Shown here: positions 11,730-22,186 of the stretch, in pieces
Position numbering within the stretch: position 1 is the first letter of the stretch
How the letters are laid out: the number at the start of each line of letters is the position of its first letter
Assembly (NCBI RefSeq): GCF_026745355.1
Contig: NC_079206.1
Span: 47,514,752 to 47,578,751, forward strand
Source of the DNA: Beta vulgaris subsp. vulgaris
Lineage: Eukaryota; Streptophyta; Magnoliopsida; Caryophyllales; Amaranthaceae
DNA length: 64,000 bases
Reading direction: 5' to 3'
Program-made: the position numbers and the translations under genes
Notes under the pieces: model-generated
The model's database searches: none
What the model saw: the letters and a program-made list of their open reading frames with translations, nothing else
What the model was told of the DNA's origin: nothing

Positions 11730-12205
11730 TGTTCCGGTATTGGAAACGGTGACGGACTCAAGGAGTGTCCAGTAGTGAAAACGGATATCCGGGAGTGATA
11801 ATCTGCAAGAGAACAAACGTGAGCTACCGTCGGGGTGGTTCTGAGGAAACCCCCTACGACGCTCAAGTCAGCTAGTGTCCGATAAGAATATAGAGAGAGA
11901 AAATGCAGAGAGAGAGATAAGCTATTTTTAGTATGAAAGAGAATGTGCCTGCAAGAATAGTACTATTCAGCTATTTATAGGCAAACTAATCATCTGACAG
12001 GATAGGTAATCCTTTTACATGTGTATGGCTGTGATGAATCTGTCAGAGGGAAGATTCCCTTTGTTTTGTCCTCTTCGGTGGCCGCGACGGCAGTCCCGGC
12101 CCTTAAGTAGATGATATTTAATTTTTTTGCTGCGAGCTCACGTCTTAGACTTATGCTACCGACCATTGTACTTGTCTTCTAGCATACTTGGGTATTACCC
12201 ATACA
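11730..12205 (-). repeat. 5' LTR of the Tat-like element
   Basis: On the minus strand it begins TGTATGGGTAATACCC (12205) and ends CCAATACCGGAACA (11730), with the TG...CA termini of an LTR, 476 bases. A TATA-like CTATAAATAG lies at 11980-11971, followed by a plausible transcribed region. The partner LTR is not in view (gap). Boundaries are inferred from termini and PBS, not from a second copy. Confidence 0.6.
11971..11980 (-). promoter_or_regulatory. TATA-like box in the LTR
   Basis: CTATAAATAG on the minus strand inside the LTR, about 240 bases before the LTR's 3' end, placed where a retrotransposon promoter is expected. Confidence 0.5.
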
Positions 12206-12210
12206 CCAAC

Positions 12211-13318
12211 CACTATTAAGCCACCCTCTTTGTCTCCTATAAACTTGTTTTAGTGGGAATCATCTAAAAAGATGGATAATTAATAAGAAGAGAGAACCAA
12301 CCAAAAATAAGTTATTTACTACCGTTACACAAATATTTATAAGTGAACATAGAATATATTGATATAAAAATTTGCATCTTCATGGAAGTTGATCAATTGG
12401 ATGACAAAATGTGTGTCCACTAGACTAGCATTGTAAAACATTAGTATCAATGTGTGGATCATTGTTGGACTTTCCCTTATTTGCTTGCTCATTCCACTTA
12501 TTATTTCCCTCTCTCTTCTACCATTTTAACAAAACCAACATAAGGAGCAAAAAAAAAAACCTTTTTTAGATTTCTCTTCATATGTGCTTTCAATCTCGTT
12601 GAGTTTTCACTTTACACCTTAAGCTCCTCTCACCATTTCATACTGGTCATTTTTTCAATTCTTTAGCATGTTTTCCTCAATTCTATCTCTTTTTTTAAAA
12701 AAAAAACCCTAATTTACGAACTTAATGTTTTTGGTAAACCCCATTATTATATGTTGTCTGAGTTTCTTAAATTGTTTTTTTTATTAGTTTGCACTTTCCA
12801 AGAATTCATAAACCTTAAAAATGCTGCATAAAAAGATGGAAATATGATCAACAACAACGAGTTGGTGGGTGATTGGTGGACGGGAGAATCGAGAAGTTGT
12901 GGGTTTGAGGTGGTGTTAGGGTGGAGCTAGTGAGGGGAAGAACAAAGAAGTGGTTGGCGGTTAGGTGAATATAGATGTTGGGGCTTTTGGGTGGTGTTAG
13001 GATGGAAACTAGTGAAGGGAAGACAGAGAAGGGGGAGGCACACAACCATGGAAGGGAGAGGAGGAGAGACAAAAGAAAGAAATTTGAAAAAAAAAAAAAA
13101 AAAAAAAAAACTGATTTTCTAACCACTAGAACTGGTCACAAGTAATTCAACTTGTTTAAAATTGATGGGTGTTAAAGTTAGACTTATTGAGTAATAATCA
13201 AAAGAATGACTTAATTTTAGTGGATCTTTAAAGGTTGACTTATTTTTTACAATTATTCTTAAATAATATATTCCATTGAAAAATCCACTTTTTTGTTACA
13301 TTTTTTTCTTCTTCATAA
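12211..13318. other. AT-rich spacer, nothing supported
   Basis: The stretch between the Tat-like element and the LINE. A purine-rich segment (12850-13110) yields a low-complexity minus-strand ORF (poly-Phe, Ser, Pro) that is not credible as a gene. Homopolymer runs at 12550, 12700 and 13090 are the only other structure. Confidence 0.5.
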
Positions 13319-13420
13319 TTTTTTTTTTGGTAAGTAAGTAAGTTTTATTAAGCTCAACAATACAACTTACATCCAACTGTAACCACACCTACAACCAGGC
13401 TTTGAACAAATTCATAGCAC

Positions 13421-13734
13421 CTACAAATTATCCCACGAGCATAGATCAGTCCCCCTTATATTCCTAGGAATTCTATTCTCAATCCTACTTTTTGCAACAT
13501 TTTGAATGTCTCCTACAACTTTCCTTACGGTATTTACTTGATTATTCCAGAGAGCATTATTCCTTTCCTTCCATATATCATAGACAGTAGCTAATATACT
13601 AGCTTTCAGAATCCGTCTCCTGAATTTACCTCCTCTACCTCTTCTTCTGATCCAAGCCAACATATGAGGTAATGTATTGGCAGTAATGCCAATACCTATC
13701 CATCCTTTCACCTCCTAAAGCACTTGTCTGCTAA
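13421..13734 (-). pseudogene. LINE C-terminal region (3' part)
   Basis: The segment continues the zinc-binding reverse-transcriptase tail after the CACTA-like insertion: FSRQVL-stop-EVKGWIGIG, then RRRILKASILATVYDIWKER and NNALWNNQVNTVRKVV. The ATVYDIWKERNNALWNN block is the usual end of plant L1 ORF2. It terminates at 13421, about 95 bases before the T-run. Confidence 0.8.
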
Positions 13735-13737
13735 ACT

Positions 13738-15304
13738 CACTAGTGGAAAAAAACGCAAGGGCTGCGCTACAAGGGCTGCGTTTTTTTAAAAATGCAGCCC
13801 TTCATTTACGAAGGGTTGCGGTCAATGCAAAAGCCCCAACCCTTTTAGTGAAAACCGAAACCTTATAAGTAATAAAGGGTTGCGGTTTTTTAAAAACTGC
13901 AGCCCTATAAGTAATAAAGGGTTGCGTTTTTTAAAAAACGCAGCCCTTTATGAGCTTTTTTTTTAAAAAAAATAAAATGAATTCGCGGGCTTCAAATGTT
14001 CAGCGGGCTAGGGTTTCCTCTCCCTCGTTCTCTCTCACCCTCCTCACTTCTCCTCCTTCTCTCTCACGTGTACAACAAAAAATGCAGCCCCCTTTTAATC
14101 TTTCTCCTCTACAAACCCCTCTTCTTCTCTCTCACCCTCGTTCCTCATACCACATTTTTAGATTCTCCTTCTGGAGTGAATGTCGGCCTCCCACGTCGGA
14201 CGTGTGTGACCCTTCAATTGTCGCGGTGCATTCCGTTTTGCACCCATTGTAAAACACCTTGACCCTTCAAAGAAGATTCTCCTTGTGTCCTGAATCTGTC
14301 TTCTTCCATTTTGTTACCTCTTAAACTCGAAACTTGGAAAACCCTAAGTGCGTGCTCCAAACACACAAGTTCTTTCCCAAAGATGATGTTCGTCATCCCT
14401 CCATCGTCGATGCTGAGGATGCATATATTCCTGCGCTGATTCTTTATTAGACTAACGCCCCCGTCCGACCCATCAGCACGTGATATATTTGCACCAAATT
14501 CGAACATTGGAGATATCTGCTTTGGTATCCAACTCACCCTGTTGTTTTTATCATCACCATAACCGAATAAGAACTTACTTTCCAGGATTGAAAATATTTT
14601 GTAACTTAACTTGTCTGTATCCACGCTTGGTTCTTGCATCTCTATCTCCATTTTTACTATTTCAACGTTGTCTTGTAATAGCCTGTAATTCCTCTCGATT
14701 CTTCAAATTGATAAACAAGGTATAGATTGTAATTTTTGAGTTTTGTTTTTCAGATCTAGATTTGAGTTTGAGTTTGAGTTTTGTTTAATTTTCATTTTCG
14801 TTTTTGTTCCTTTTTTTCATTTTCGTTCCTTTTTTTCATTTTCTGATCCGTTTTTTTTCATTTTGGTTCATTTTTTCATTTTTCGTTATTTTTCTTCATT
14901 TCCTTTCCTTTTTTTCATTTTCGTTTTTTTTTTCATTTTTAGATCTATAAATTTCGTTTGTTCTTGTTGATTTTCCCTGTTGTAAATTTCTTGATATATT
15001 TAAGAGTAAAAAATGTCAAAACAAAAAACATTTTTTTTAAATTTTTTTATGGGTCGAAAGGGATGTTGTTTTGTGCCAAAAACGCATCCCTTTGTACAAA
15101 AAAGGGCTGCGTTTTAGGCACAAAACCGCATATGAAAGGGTTGTGTTTTTGGGCCTCAACCGCAGCCCTTCATTATGAAGGGCTACGGTTTAAAAACGCA
15201 GCCCCTCACTTTTAGTGAAGAGCTGCTATAGAAAGGGTTGTTGGCCAAAAATGCAACCCTTAGGGCTGTTTTAACCGCAGACCTTCCGTTTTTTTCCACT
15301 AGTG
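13738..15304. mobile_element. Non-autonomous CACTA-like element carrying a gene fragment
   Basis: Termini CACTAGTGGAAAAAA and TTTTTTCCACTAGTG are perfect inverted repeats, flanked by a 3-bp target duplication ACT (13735-13737 and 15305-15307), as expected for CACTA elements. Subterminal arrays of AAGGGTTGCG / CGCAGCCCTT in both orientations occupy 13755-13955 and 15055-15290; these resemble transposase-binding repeats. No transposase is present. The interior holds a patatin-like phospholipase fragment (14214-14651) and a T-rich region with TTTTCATTTT runs (14740-14950). Confidence 0.9.
14214..14651 (-). pseudogene. Captured fragment of a patatin-like phospholipase (pPLA-III type)
   Basis: The N-terminal part reads MQEPSVDTDKLSYKIFSIL then ESKFLFGYGDD and WIPKQISP, which I recognise as the start of plant patatin-like phospholipases of the pPLA-III group. 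Then comes RRNICILSIDDGGMTNIIFG, KELVCLEHALRV, corresponding to the oxyanion-hole strand, where the family has a DGGG(M/L)RG loop; here the loop reads DDGGMTN, so it is damaged. The catalytic GxSxG Ser and the rest of the domain are missing, and the sequence after HALRV is unrelated. About 100 residues of the donor gene are kept. It lies entirely inside the CACTA-like element and looks like transduplicated host DNA. Confidence 0.8.
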
Positions 15305-15431
15305 ACTCACACTTGAAGAATAGGTGATTGTTGTCTTCCTTCATGTTATTGCATATACAGCATAGCTCCGACTGACTGATGCCTATTATATGCAGTCTAG
15401 CTCTTTTTTGTAACCTCTCCTTCATGGCCAA
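15305..15431 (-). pseudogene. LINE zinc-binding tail (5' part)
   Basis: ERLQKRARLHIIGISQSELC followed by CICNNMKEDNNHLFFKCE is the CxxC...HxxxxC block of the reverse-transcriptase zinc-binding region. The coding continues on the far side of the CACTA-like insertion at 13734. Codons beyond KCE in the longer open frame belong to the inserted element. Confidence 0.8.
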
Positions 15432-15978
15432 CCACCCAATAAAGTTATGCTTTGGAATATTGTGGCCATTCTATACATCCCTGCACCAATCAATCTTCAA
15501 GCCTAGATTATGCAACAATTGATACATAGTAGAGTTATTGTATTGAGTGTCATGAAGCCATCCTCTGCCACATATGAGTGTGATCTGAGTTCTAACTTTA
15601 CGTATGATTTTGACAGCCCAATAAAGACTCCCAATTCTGATCTTGAATGTACATGCTGTGAATCCATTTAATCTATAGGTTGTCAGATTTCATAGCAACA
15701 TGCCATGCTTGTTTGCCAATCATCATTATATTCCACTAAGCCATGGATCTGAATCCTAAGCCCCCATTACCCTTTAGAGTGCAAACACTGTCCTAATTAA
15801 CGTACCCAGGCCTAGATGAATTGCATTTCCCAGTCCATAGAAATGATAAACATATGGCATTTACTTTCTTCAGTACTTTCTTGGGTAAAATAAAGACTTG
15901 GGACCAGTAAACACACACACTCATGAGCACAACATTTACAAGCTGTCTACTGCCAGCAAAGGATATATTTCTAGAGCT

Positions 15979-17124
15979 CTATATCCTAATCCTGCTCATC
16001 ATTTTATCAATTAACTGTTCACAGTCAGGTGCTATCAAATTCTTATTACTAATAGGCACACCTAAGTATTTGAAAAGAAGCTTCCCCAGCTTGTAGCCTG
16101 AACAATCAACCATCCTTTGCAATTCAGCTTCTTCAATACCACATCCATAGATAGCAAACTTGTTAGGATTTGCTGCCAACCCAACAGTATCAGCAAACAA
16201 CTTCATACCTTGTAACATCATCAGCACTGAAGTGTACTCTCCTTTACATAAAATGACCATATCATCTGTAAAACATAAGTGGTTCATAGCTAGGCTACTA
16301 CATCTAGGATGGAATTTGAATTGTTCTTGCTTCCCCACATTTCTCATCACCCTTGTAAAATGCTCCATGCATAGAACAAAAAGCAAAGGTGACATAGGAT
16401 CACCTTGCCTTAATCTTCTTTGGGATTTAAAGAACCTAGCAGGAGTTCCATTCAACATCAGAGTGAATGTAGGAGTTGTTACACACCTCATGATCAACTG
16501 GATTATCTTGTCTGGTAATAGAAGAGCCTTCATCATCTCTTCTAGGAACTCCCATGATACTATATCATAGGCCTTCTATATATCAATCTTCATCAAAAAA
16601 CCTTTTTGCTTCTGACTTGGCTTATGCATCTTAACAAGATCTTGGCGTAGGAGTATATTATGTAGTATACTCCTGCCAAATACAAAGGCCCCTTGTGTAT
16701 TTTCCACCAGAGAAGATAACACTAATCTCAACTGTTCACATAACAGTTTTGTGATGCATTTGTAGATTACAGAACAACATGCTATTGGTCTATAATCACT
16801 CACACTTGCTGGATTCTTGTCTTTAGGTATTAATGTGATGGTTGTCACATTGACACTCTTCAATAGTTGACCAGTTATGAAGAAATCAAGCACTGCATCA
16901 CTAACTTCTTCTCCTGTTATCTCCCATGTGTTTTTAAAAAAACAACTATTATAACCATCCAATCTAGGGGCTTTGTCATTTTGTATTGACATTAACACCC
17001 TTCTCACATCAACCCTTGTGAACTCACATGTAAGAAGTCTTTGTTGACCTTCAGTCAATCTGGGATCCTCCTCAATTATGACTTGTTTAACCTTGCGCCT
17101 ATCCTGCATTTGAGTTCCCAGCAA
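15979..17124 (-). pseudogene. LINE reverse transcriptase
   Basis: Two open pieces, 17124-16576 and 16536-15979, are separated by a single TAG that falls inside the conserved LMKIDI-stop-KAYD block. Visible RT motifs: KAPRLDGYNSCFFKNTW, ITLIPKDKNPASVSDYRPIA, QGAFVFGRSI, then RRLRQGDPMSPLLFVLCMEH, LCFTDDMVIL (the catalytic xxDD box, Asp pair kept) and FKYLGVPIS. This is the L1-clade RT of plants. The fragment between 15440 and 15979 is frame-broken. Confidence 0.9.
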
Positions 17125-17689
17125 GCTCTGATTAGTGACCTTCAGAACTTAATAAAGGCTTCATTCACCTTCACGCCTGAATTCACCCACTGACCTGAGC
17201 TGTCTTAATTAAATGAATTTTGTTGCTGCATCTTCTAGCTCTAATTAATTGGTGAAAAAGTCTTGTGTTATCATCTCCCTTGGCAATCCACTGAGCTTTA
17301 ACTTTCTACCTTAGAAAACTCATATACAAATCCTGCAGCCTCCTATATTCTTCAGCAGCAACTTTCTCTTCTCTACAAACCTCCACATTTGATGGGTTAC
17401 TATGCATAAGATTCTGCAACTGCATGAACTTATGATAGGCTTGAGCTGCTCTTGCATGAACATCAGAGAACCCCTCCTTATTAAGCTTCTTTAGATCCTC
17501 TTTCAGACCTCTCAACTTCTGGGTGACAGAGTACATTAAGCACACTTGCACAGGCCTCTCCTAGTGAGATCTCACAATCTAAATTAATCCAGGATCAGTA
17601 ACCCACATTTTAAAAAACCTAAAAGGTTTTTCCCCACTACTATTATCAGTGTACACACATAATATGCTAGGACGATGATCATACTCACC
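17125..17689 (-). pseudogene. LINE ORF2 linker between endonuclease and RT
   Basis: The open piece 17551-17306 gives VTQKLRGLKEDLKKLNKEGF, SDVHARAAQAYHKFMQLQ and EEYRRLQDLYMSFLR, the helical linker that joins endonuclease and RT in plant L1 ORF2. The remainder contains stops. Confidence 0.7.
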
Positions 17690-18265
17690 CTATGGAAAGA
17701 AAGAGACTATTGCATTTCCACAGCATTGTATCCAGGTATCATTACCAATTACTATATCAAGCATAAAAAAGACTATACTATCTCCATCTTGCTTGTTAGT
17801 CCATGTAAAAGACCTGCCATTATACTTTACATCAGACAGTTTACAGTGCATTATGCAGTCTCTAAAAGTTTGCACTTCACTAGCTCTCACAGGATAACCA
17901 ATTCTTTCATCTAAGTTCAGCACTGAGTTGAAATCACCCATGACAATCCATGGGTCATCTGTTTTAACTGCCTCCAGAGCCCTCCATAACGCTTCTCTAG
18001 CAGCCCTTTCATTGTAACCATATACAAGTGAACAAAAGAACCCTGGGCAAGGTGCACTTGGTTCAATTTTACAGTGTATTAATTGAGTTGAGACATAGAG
18101 AACATCTATAGAGAATGCTTCAGGCCTCCAGCCCACCACAATTCTACCTTTGTCAATACATCTATTGATTTTGTTGTAAAGCACCATCCTGAACGCAAAT
18201 TTTGGTAAAGAGTTCCCATTCTAGGAATATTTACCTTAGTTTCCAAGAGACTGAATAACTTTATA
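17690..18265 (-). pseudogene. LINE apurinic-type endonuclease domain
   Basis: Just upstream of the open piece, in another frame, SLLETKVNIPRMG carries the LLETK block with the catalytic Glu (about 18240). The open piece 18187-17690 then gives PWIVMGDFNSVLNLDER (GDFN block with catalytic Asp and Asn) and NGRSFTWTNKQDG. The frame change lies near 18200. The final SDH block of the fold is not readable here. Confidence 0.8.
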
Positions 18266-18270
18266 TTATG

Positions 18271-18958
18271 GGCAGAGATCTACACTATTTTTAGGGCCAG
18301 TCGGATTTCTTTCTCTAGTGGGCGCATCAATAGCTCTAATATCATCATCGAATCAAACTCATTGAATGCGTTAAGATGGAGTAATGCTCATAGTGGATGC
18401 CCTTGAAACATGAATTTCACTCTTAACCTCATTCGAACATTCAGGAAATCATCCCCAAATATTTGCATTTGTTCACAAAAGTAGTGAGACATATATACAT
18501 GGTTATTGACGCCTTGGCTAAGCAAAGGCTAAGAAGGGGCGCCGAGTTTTTGGAATGGTGCTAAGTTGTTAGATTGTGTAATATGATTGTTTTTGCAGCT
18601 TTGATGTGTATCTAACTCTGGTAGAACCATAAACCTCTCACTGATGTTTTGACCAGGTTTTATACGTTCTCTTATTAATGTAATCGGTGAATTTATTTAA
18701 AAAATCGCATTTATATATTTCCTACAACTATCTACGTTTTCTTTTAATCTACACACAATTTGACTTTTGTCCTTGTCAACACACAACTTTGAACAATGAT
18801 ATCTTCTAAAGTAATTAATAAGTAAATGTTAGATACAACATGTGTAGATTAAAAGGAAATGGCAGGAGTATTCAACTTCAATTATTAGATTTATCTTCAA
18901 CAATACACAAATTCAAGTAAAAGTATTCATATAAGTTTTTTTCAGTGTATAGGTTCTA
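18271..18958. other. Spacer with no supported feature
   Basis: AT-rich sequence between the LINE and the next MITE. No domain, repeat pair or RNA gene is evident. Confidence 0.45.
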
Positions 18959-19302
18959 CTCCCTCCATCCCAAAATATAGTTCCCAATTTATTTTTTCAC
19001 GAGAATTAAGGTAAGTACAATCTAAGAGGAATATTTGAGATTTTTTGTTAATTTAAATAAATGTTGTATGGGAAAAGATGATTTTAGGAGAGAGAATGGA
19101 GAATAATTGGCGAATAAGAATTGATTGTAACACTTGGGTTGAATAAACAAAGCAAAAAACAAATTTCAATAAGCAAATAAATGATGGGAACACGGTTGCT
19201 TTAAACAAATTACGGATTAATGTGGAATTAAACAAATAAACGATAAATATATTTTGGAACACCCAAAATAAAAATAGTAACTATATTTTGAGACGTAGTG
19301 AA
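18959..19302. mobile_element. Stowaway-like MITE, diverged
   Basis: Left end CTCCCTCCATCCCAAAATAT pairs imperfectly with the right end ATATTTTGAGACGTAGTGAA, and TA flanks both sides (18957-18958, 19303-19304). 344 bases, non-coding. Confidence 0.7.
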
Positions 19303-19545
19303 TATTGTTATTATATCTTACATTTCCCTTTAATTTTACATTTTCCACCACAATTTTTTAAAATATTTATATATAAATGAGTTAAATAGATTAAATCACG
19401 TTAATTTTGAGTTGGAAATGTTTGACGCGTATGCTTCAATATATAGTTTGAAAGTTCCAACCTTAATTCGTTATTTCCGAGTTAAGTTCAAATGGGGTTA
19501 CCAAAACCTGTTGATTTTTCATGCTTTAATTATATATACACCTAA

Positions 19546-19894
19546 GGGCCTGTTCTCCCCAACTTATTTTCAGTTCAGTTCAGTTCAATTCAGTTCAGTT
19601 CAGTTCAATTCAGTTCAGTTCAGTTCAATTCAGTTCAGTTCAGTTCAGTTCAGTTCAGATCAGTTTAATTCAGACCAGTTCAGTTCAGTTCAATTCAGTT
19701 CAGCTCTTGACAATACTTTTGCTCTCACATATCACTATTCATTTCAGTTCAATTCATTTCAGTTCAGTTCAGTTCAGATCAGTTCAGTTCAGATCAGTTC
19801 AGTTCAATTCAGTTCAGTTCAGTTCAATTCAGTTCAATTCAGTTCAGTTCAGTTCAGTTCAGTTCAGCTTTTTTATGCCGAAGAGAACAGGCCC
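19546..19894. mobile_element. Harbinger/Tourist-like MITE filled with a TTCAG array
   Basis: Terminal inverted repeats GGGCCTGTTCTC and GAGAACAGGCCC flank the element, with a TAA duplication at 19543-19545 and 19895-19897, the preference of PIF/Harbinger elements. Almost the whole interior (19570-19868) is a pentanucleotide array of CAGTT/CAATT units, broken once at 19702-19741 by a short unique segment. The array opens a spurious reading frame of FSSVQ repeats. Confidence 0.85.
19570..19868. repeat. TTCAG pentanucleotide microsatellite
   Basis: Two blocks of (CAGTT)n with scattered CAATT, CAGAT and CATTT variants, both in the same orientation, separated by about 40 unique bases. It lies within the Harbinger-like MITE. 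Confidence 0.95.
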
Positions 19895-19897
19895 TAA

Positions 19898-20515
19898 GTC
19901 CTAAATAAATAAAAAGGATATACCATGATAAGATACATACAATGGACACATGCATCGATATATCCATTTCAGCAAAAGCTCTGGTGGGCAGAACTTCTAC
20001 CATTTCTAGCTGCTAATTATTGCAATTCGAAAGCAGCAACAAAACAGAGAACTGTTTTTTCTTTTATTTATTTATGCAGAAAATTAACCTCAGCACAGTG
20101 CAACTTTAAGAAAGGAGACAATGGGAGTAAATAAGAGCATTAATTTATCATGGCTTTCTGAACCAACCTTTGTCCCCACAAAATTTCGTAGACAACTACT
20201 GCTTCATCAGTACATAATTATATGTCATTCGACGTTCCCATACTTTTACATGATTAATTGATAATCTAGTTTTCTTTCGCCTATTGAATTTAGACCGGTC
20301 AATACCAATACTAAGAAAGTCGATGGAATGAAATACTTGAGACTATCAACACCAAAAGCAAAATGCCAACACAAACATATTAGATGTTTGACTTTTCGCA
20401 AATAATATAATAGTTTCAATCATACATTCTCATTTATTTTTATTTTTGTTTTTATTTTTTTGAGTTGCTAATTGTTCTAGATTTTTTCTTACTAACGCTC
20501 TACATACATACTTTA
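19898..20515. other. Spacer with no supported feature
   Basis: Contains only short ORFs (for example 19925-20134 plus) without recognisable similarity. Nothing else seen. Confidence 0.45.
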
Positions 20516-20523
20516 CTCACAAC

Positions 20524-21405
20524 TAGGGGTGTTAATGAGCCAGGGTCGCTCGCAAACTATCCGAGCTCGGCTCGATCAAACCTCGGCTTGAGAGGGCTCG
20601 GTTCGAGTTCGAGATCGGCTCGAGACTCTAACGAGCCGAGCCTGAGCTACCTTAAGCTCGGCTCGAAAGCTCGCGAGCAAGCTCGATAGTATTTAATTTA
20701 TTAAAAATATTTCATTAGTGTTACATATAGGATAAAATAATTAATAACTATTGGGAAAAAGTGGTAGTCTTGGGCTCTTTCATCATTAGAAAGCCAAAGT
20801 TTATACTTCATTAGAGAAATACTTGAATTTTTTTTTTTAAAACAAACCATTAAAAAACAAAAACAAAGGCAAGAATAAAAATATGAAGAGAGGATTCATA
20901 TGAATATGATGCAACCACTTAAAGCAAACATGTGAATTGTGACTCCTGGCTAATAATACATGCATACAGCATACCGCATACAACAACAAGCTGAAAATTT
21001 TGTTGTCCCACATCGGTGGTTTTAACCATGATCTATGTCAACTGCTCTATAAAATAAACCCTTGAGTTAGACATACACTACAGCTTGCCTATTATTTTTT
21101 TGGGCTATGCAGTGAACAAAAGTTTGGATAATAAGGCTTCTAAAAAACTAAATTTTTGGACCTTTTAAAATCTGACTTTGGAGTATATGCTTTAGTTGAA
21201 CTTGGACTTCGAGCTTTTCGAACCTAACAAACTCGAGCCAAGCCATAGGTTTTGGCATCGAACTCGAGCCGAGCCTAGTATTTCAAGCTCTCGACGAGCT
21301 TCGAGCTCGAGCCGAGCTGCATCAAATATGTTTTCGAGTCGAGCCGAGCCGAGCTGAGCCGAGCCTAGTCAGGTTCGATCTCGGTTCGACTCGTTAACAC
21401 CCCTA
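20524..21405. mobile_element. Non-autonomous hAT element (copy 1)
   Basis: Termini TAGGGGTGTTAA and TTAACACCCCTA are flanked by a perfect 8-bp target duplication CTCACAAC (20516-20523 and 21406-21413), diagnostic of hAT transposition. About 150 bases inside each end consist of GAGCCGAGC / GCTCGGCTC repeats in both orientations. The centre is AT-rich and non-coding. A related copy lies at 22187-23202. Confidence 0.93.
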
Positions 21406-21413
21406 CTCACAAC

Positions 21414-21874
21414 TATTCCCTCACCCTCTCTCATTATCCCACTCTCCCACTCTCATACATCTTCACTCTCTTTCACTTTGTCATTTTCATACTTCCTCAC
21501 ACTCTCTCATCACCGAAGGAATTTTCATACCACTTCTCAGGCCAATTTTCCGTTCACTCTCTCTCATCACACATTTGAATCAGGTTGAACAGCATCATCA
21601 CGCCGCCACAGCTCCAGCAACCTTGGCAGTAACATTATGTGCAAATTTTCCGGCCACAATATTGCATCATTAATATTAATGAAATTTTATACTTCATTTA
21701 ATTGAAAAGTGGACTATATTGAACCTAAATTGCTGAAAAAACGACTAGACATTTATCATATATGCCTTAACATGTGGTCAAGCGCCTAAAATAGACGCTC
21801 AACAAAGGTACAGGCGTCACCTATTTTAAGCGCCTGATCACCATTAGGCGCTTTTTCGGCATTTTTAAGTCAAT
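21414..21874. other. Spacer, pyrimidine-rich, no gene
   Basis: The left part is CT-rich (CTCTCTC runs at 21420-21570); 21770-21850 contains short inverted GGCGCC-like words. No supported gene. Confidence 0.4.
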
Positions 21875-22186
21875 TCACACTAGTGGAAAAAAATCTTATA
21901 TATCACTTAATAAAAAATGCCGTTTTTGAAAAACCGCATCCGAAAATCAACATTAAAAATGAGAGGGAAAGTTGGGAGTACAATCTGATACAGTCCACAG
22001 TGGACCGCATCAGGTTAATAAACCGGTGCGGTTTTTTAAAATCTGATGCGGTTTGTGGACCGCATTAAATTGTTGCTTCTTTTTTCGCTTAAGTTTGGCC
22101 CATCATTTATTTTTCGCTCAAAGATAAAATCGTGGCCCAAGACTCCCTCCTCACTCTTGACCCAAAATCTCTCTCTACTCCTGACC

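Larger units (their letters stand above)
4510..12205 (-). mobile_element. Ty3/gypsy Tat-lineage LTR retrotransposon, degraded, 3' end in gap
   Basis: Reading right to left, the order is 5' LTR (11730-12205), primer binding site, gag, remnant protease, reverse transcriptase, a degenerate first RNase H, a second RNase H with its acidic residues kept, and integrase ending at 6436. Then come a MITE insertion, a tandem-repeat block and an ORF on the opposite strand. The second RNase H and the antisense extra ORF between pol and the 3' LTR are known of the Tat clade (Grande and Retand types). Many in-frame stops, a lost protease active site and changed catalytic residues in RT and integrase show that it is dead. 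The candidate TSD on the right is 12206-12210 (CCAAC); its partner would lie in or left of the gap. Confidence 0.85.
13319..18270 (-). mobile_element. L1-type LINE, 5'-truncated, split by a CACTA-like element
   Basis: Read right to left it has an endonuclease (about 18265-17690), reverse transcriptase (17124-15979), a zinc-binding C-terminal region (15431-15305 joined across the insertion to 13734-13421) and ends in a T-run at 13319-13328, the complement of a poly(A) tail. The first ORF of L1 elements is not seen, so the copy is probably 5'-truncated. Stops and frameshifts occur throughout. The insertion 13738-15304 lies in the codons for FKCE-FSRQVL. Confidence 0.85.

Noticed and set aside
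6539..11798. Plus-strand ORFs in the Tat-like element
   Set aside because: They are mirror frames of gag and pol on the minus strand, which show clear domain motifs.
19412..19904. ORFs of FSSVQ repeats
   Set aside because: They are translations of the TTCAG microsatellite inside a MITE.
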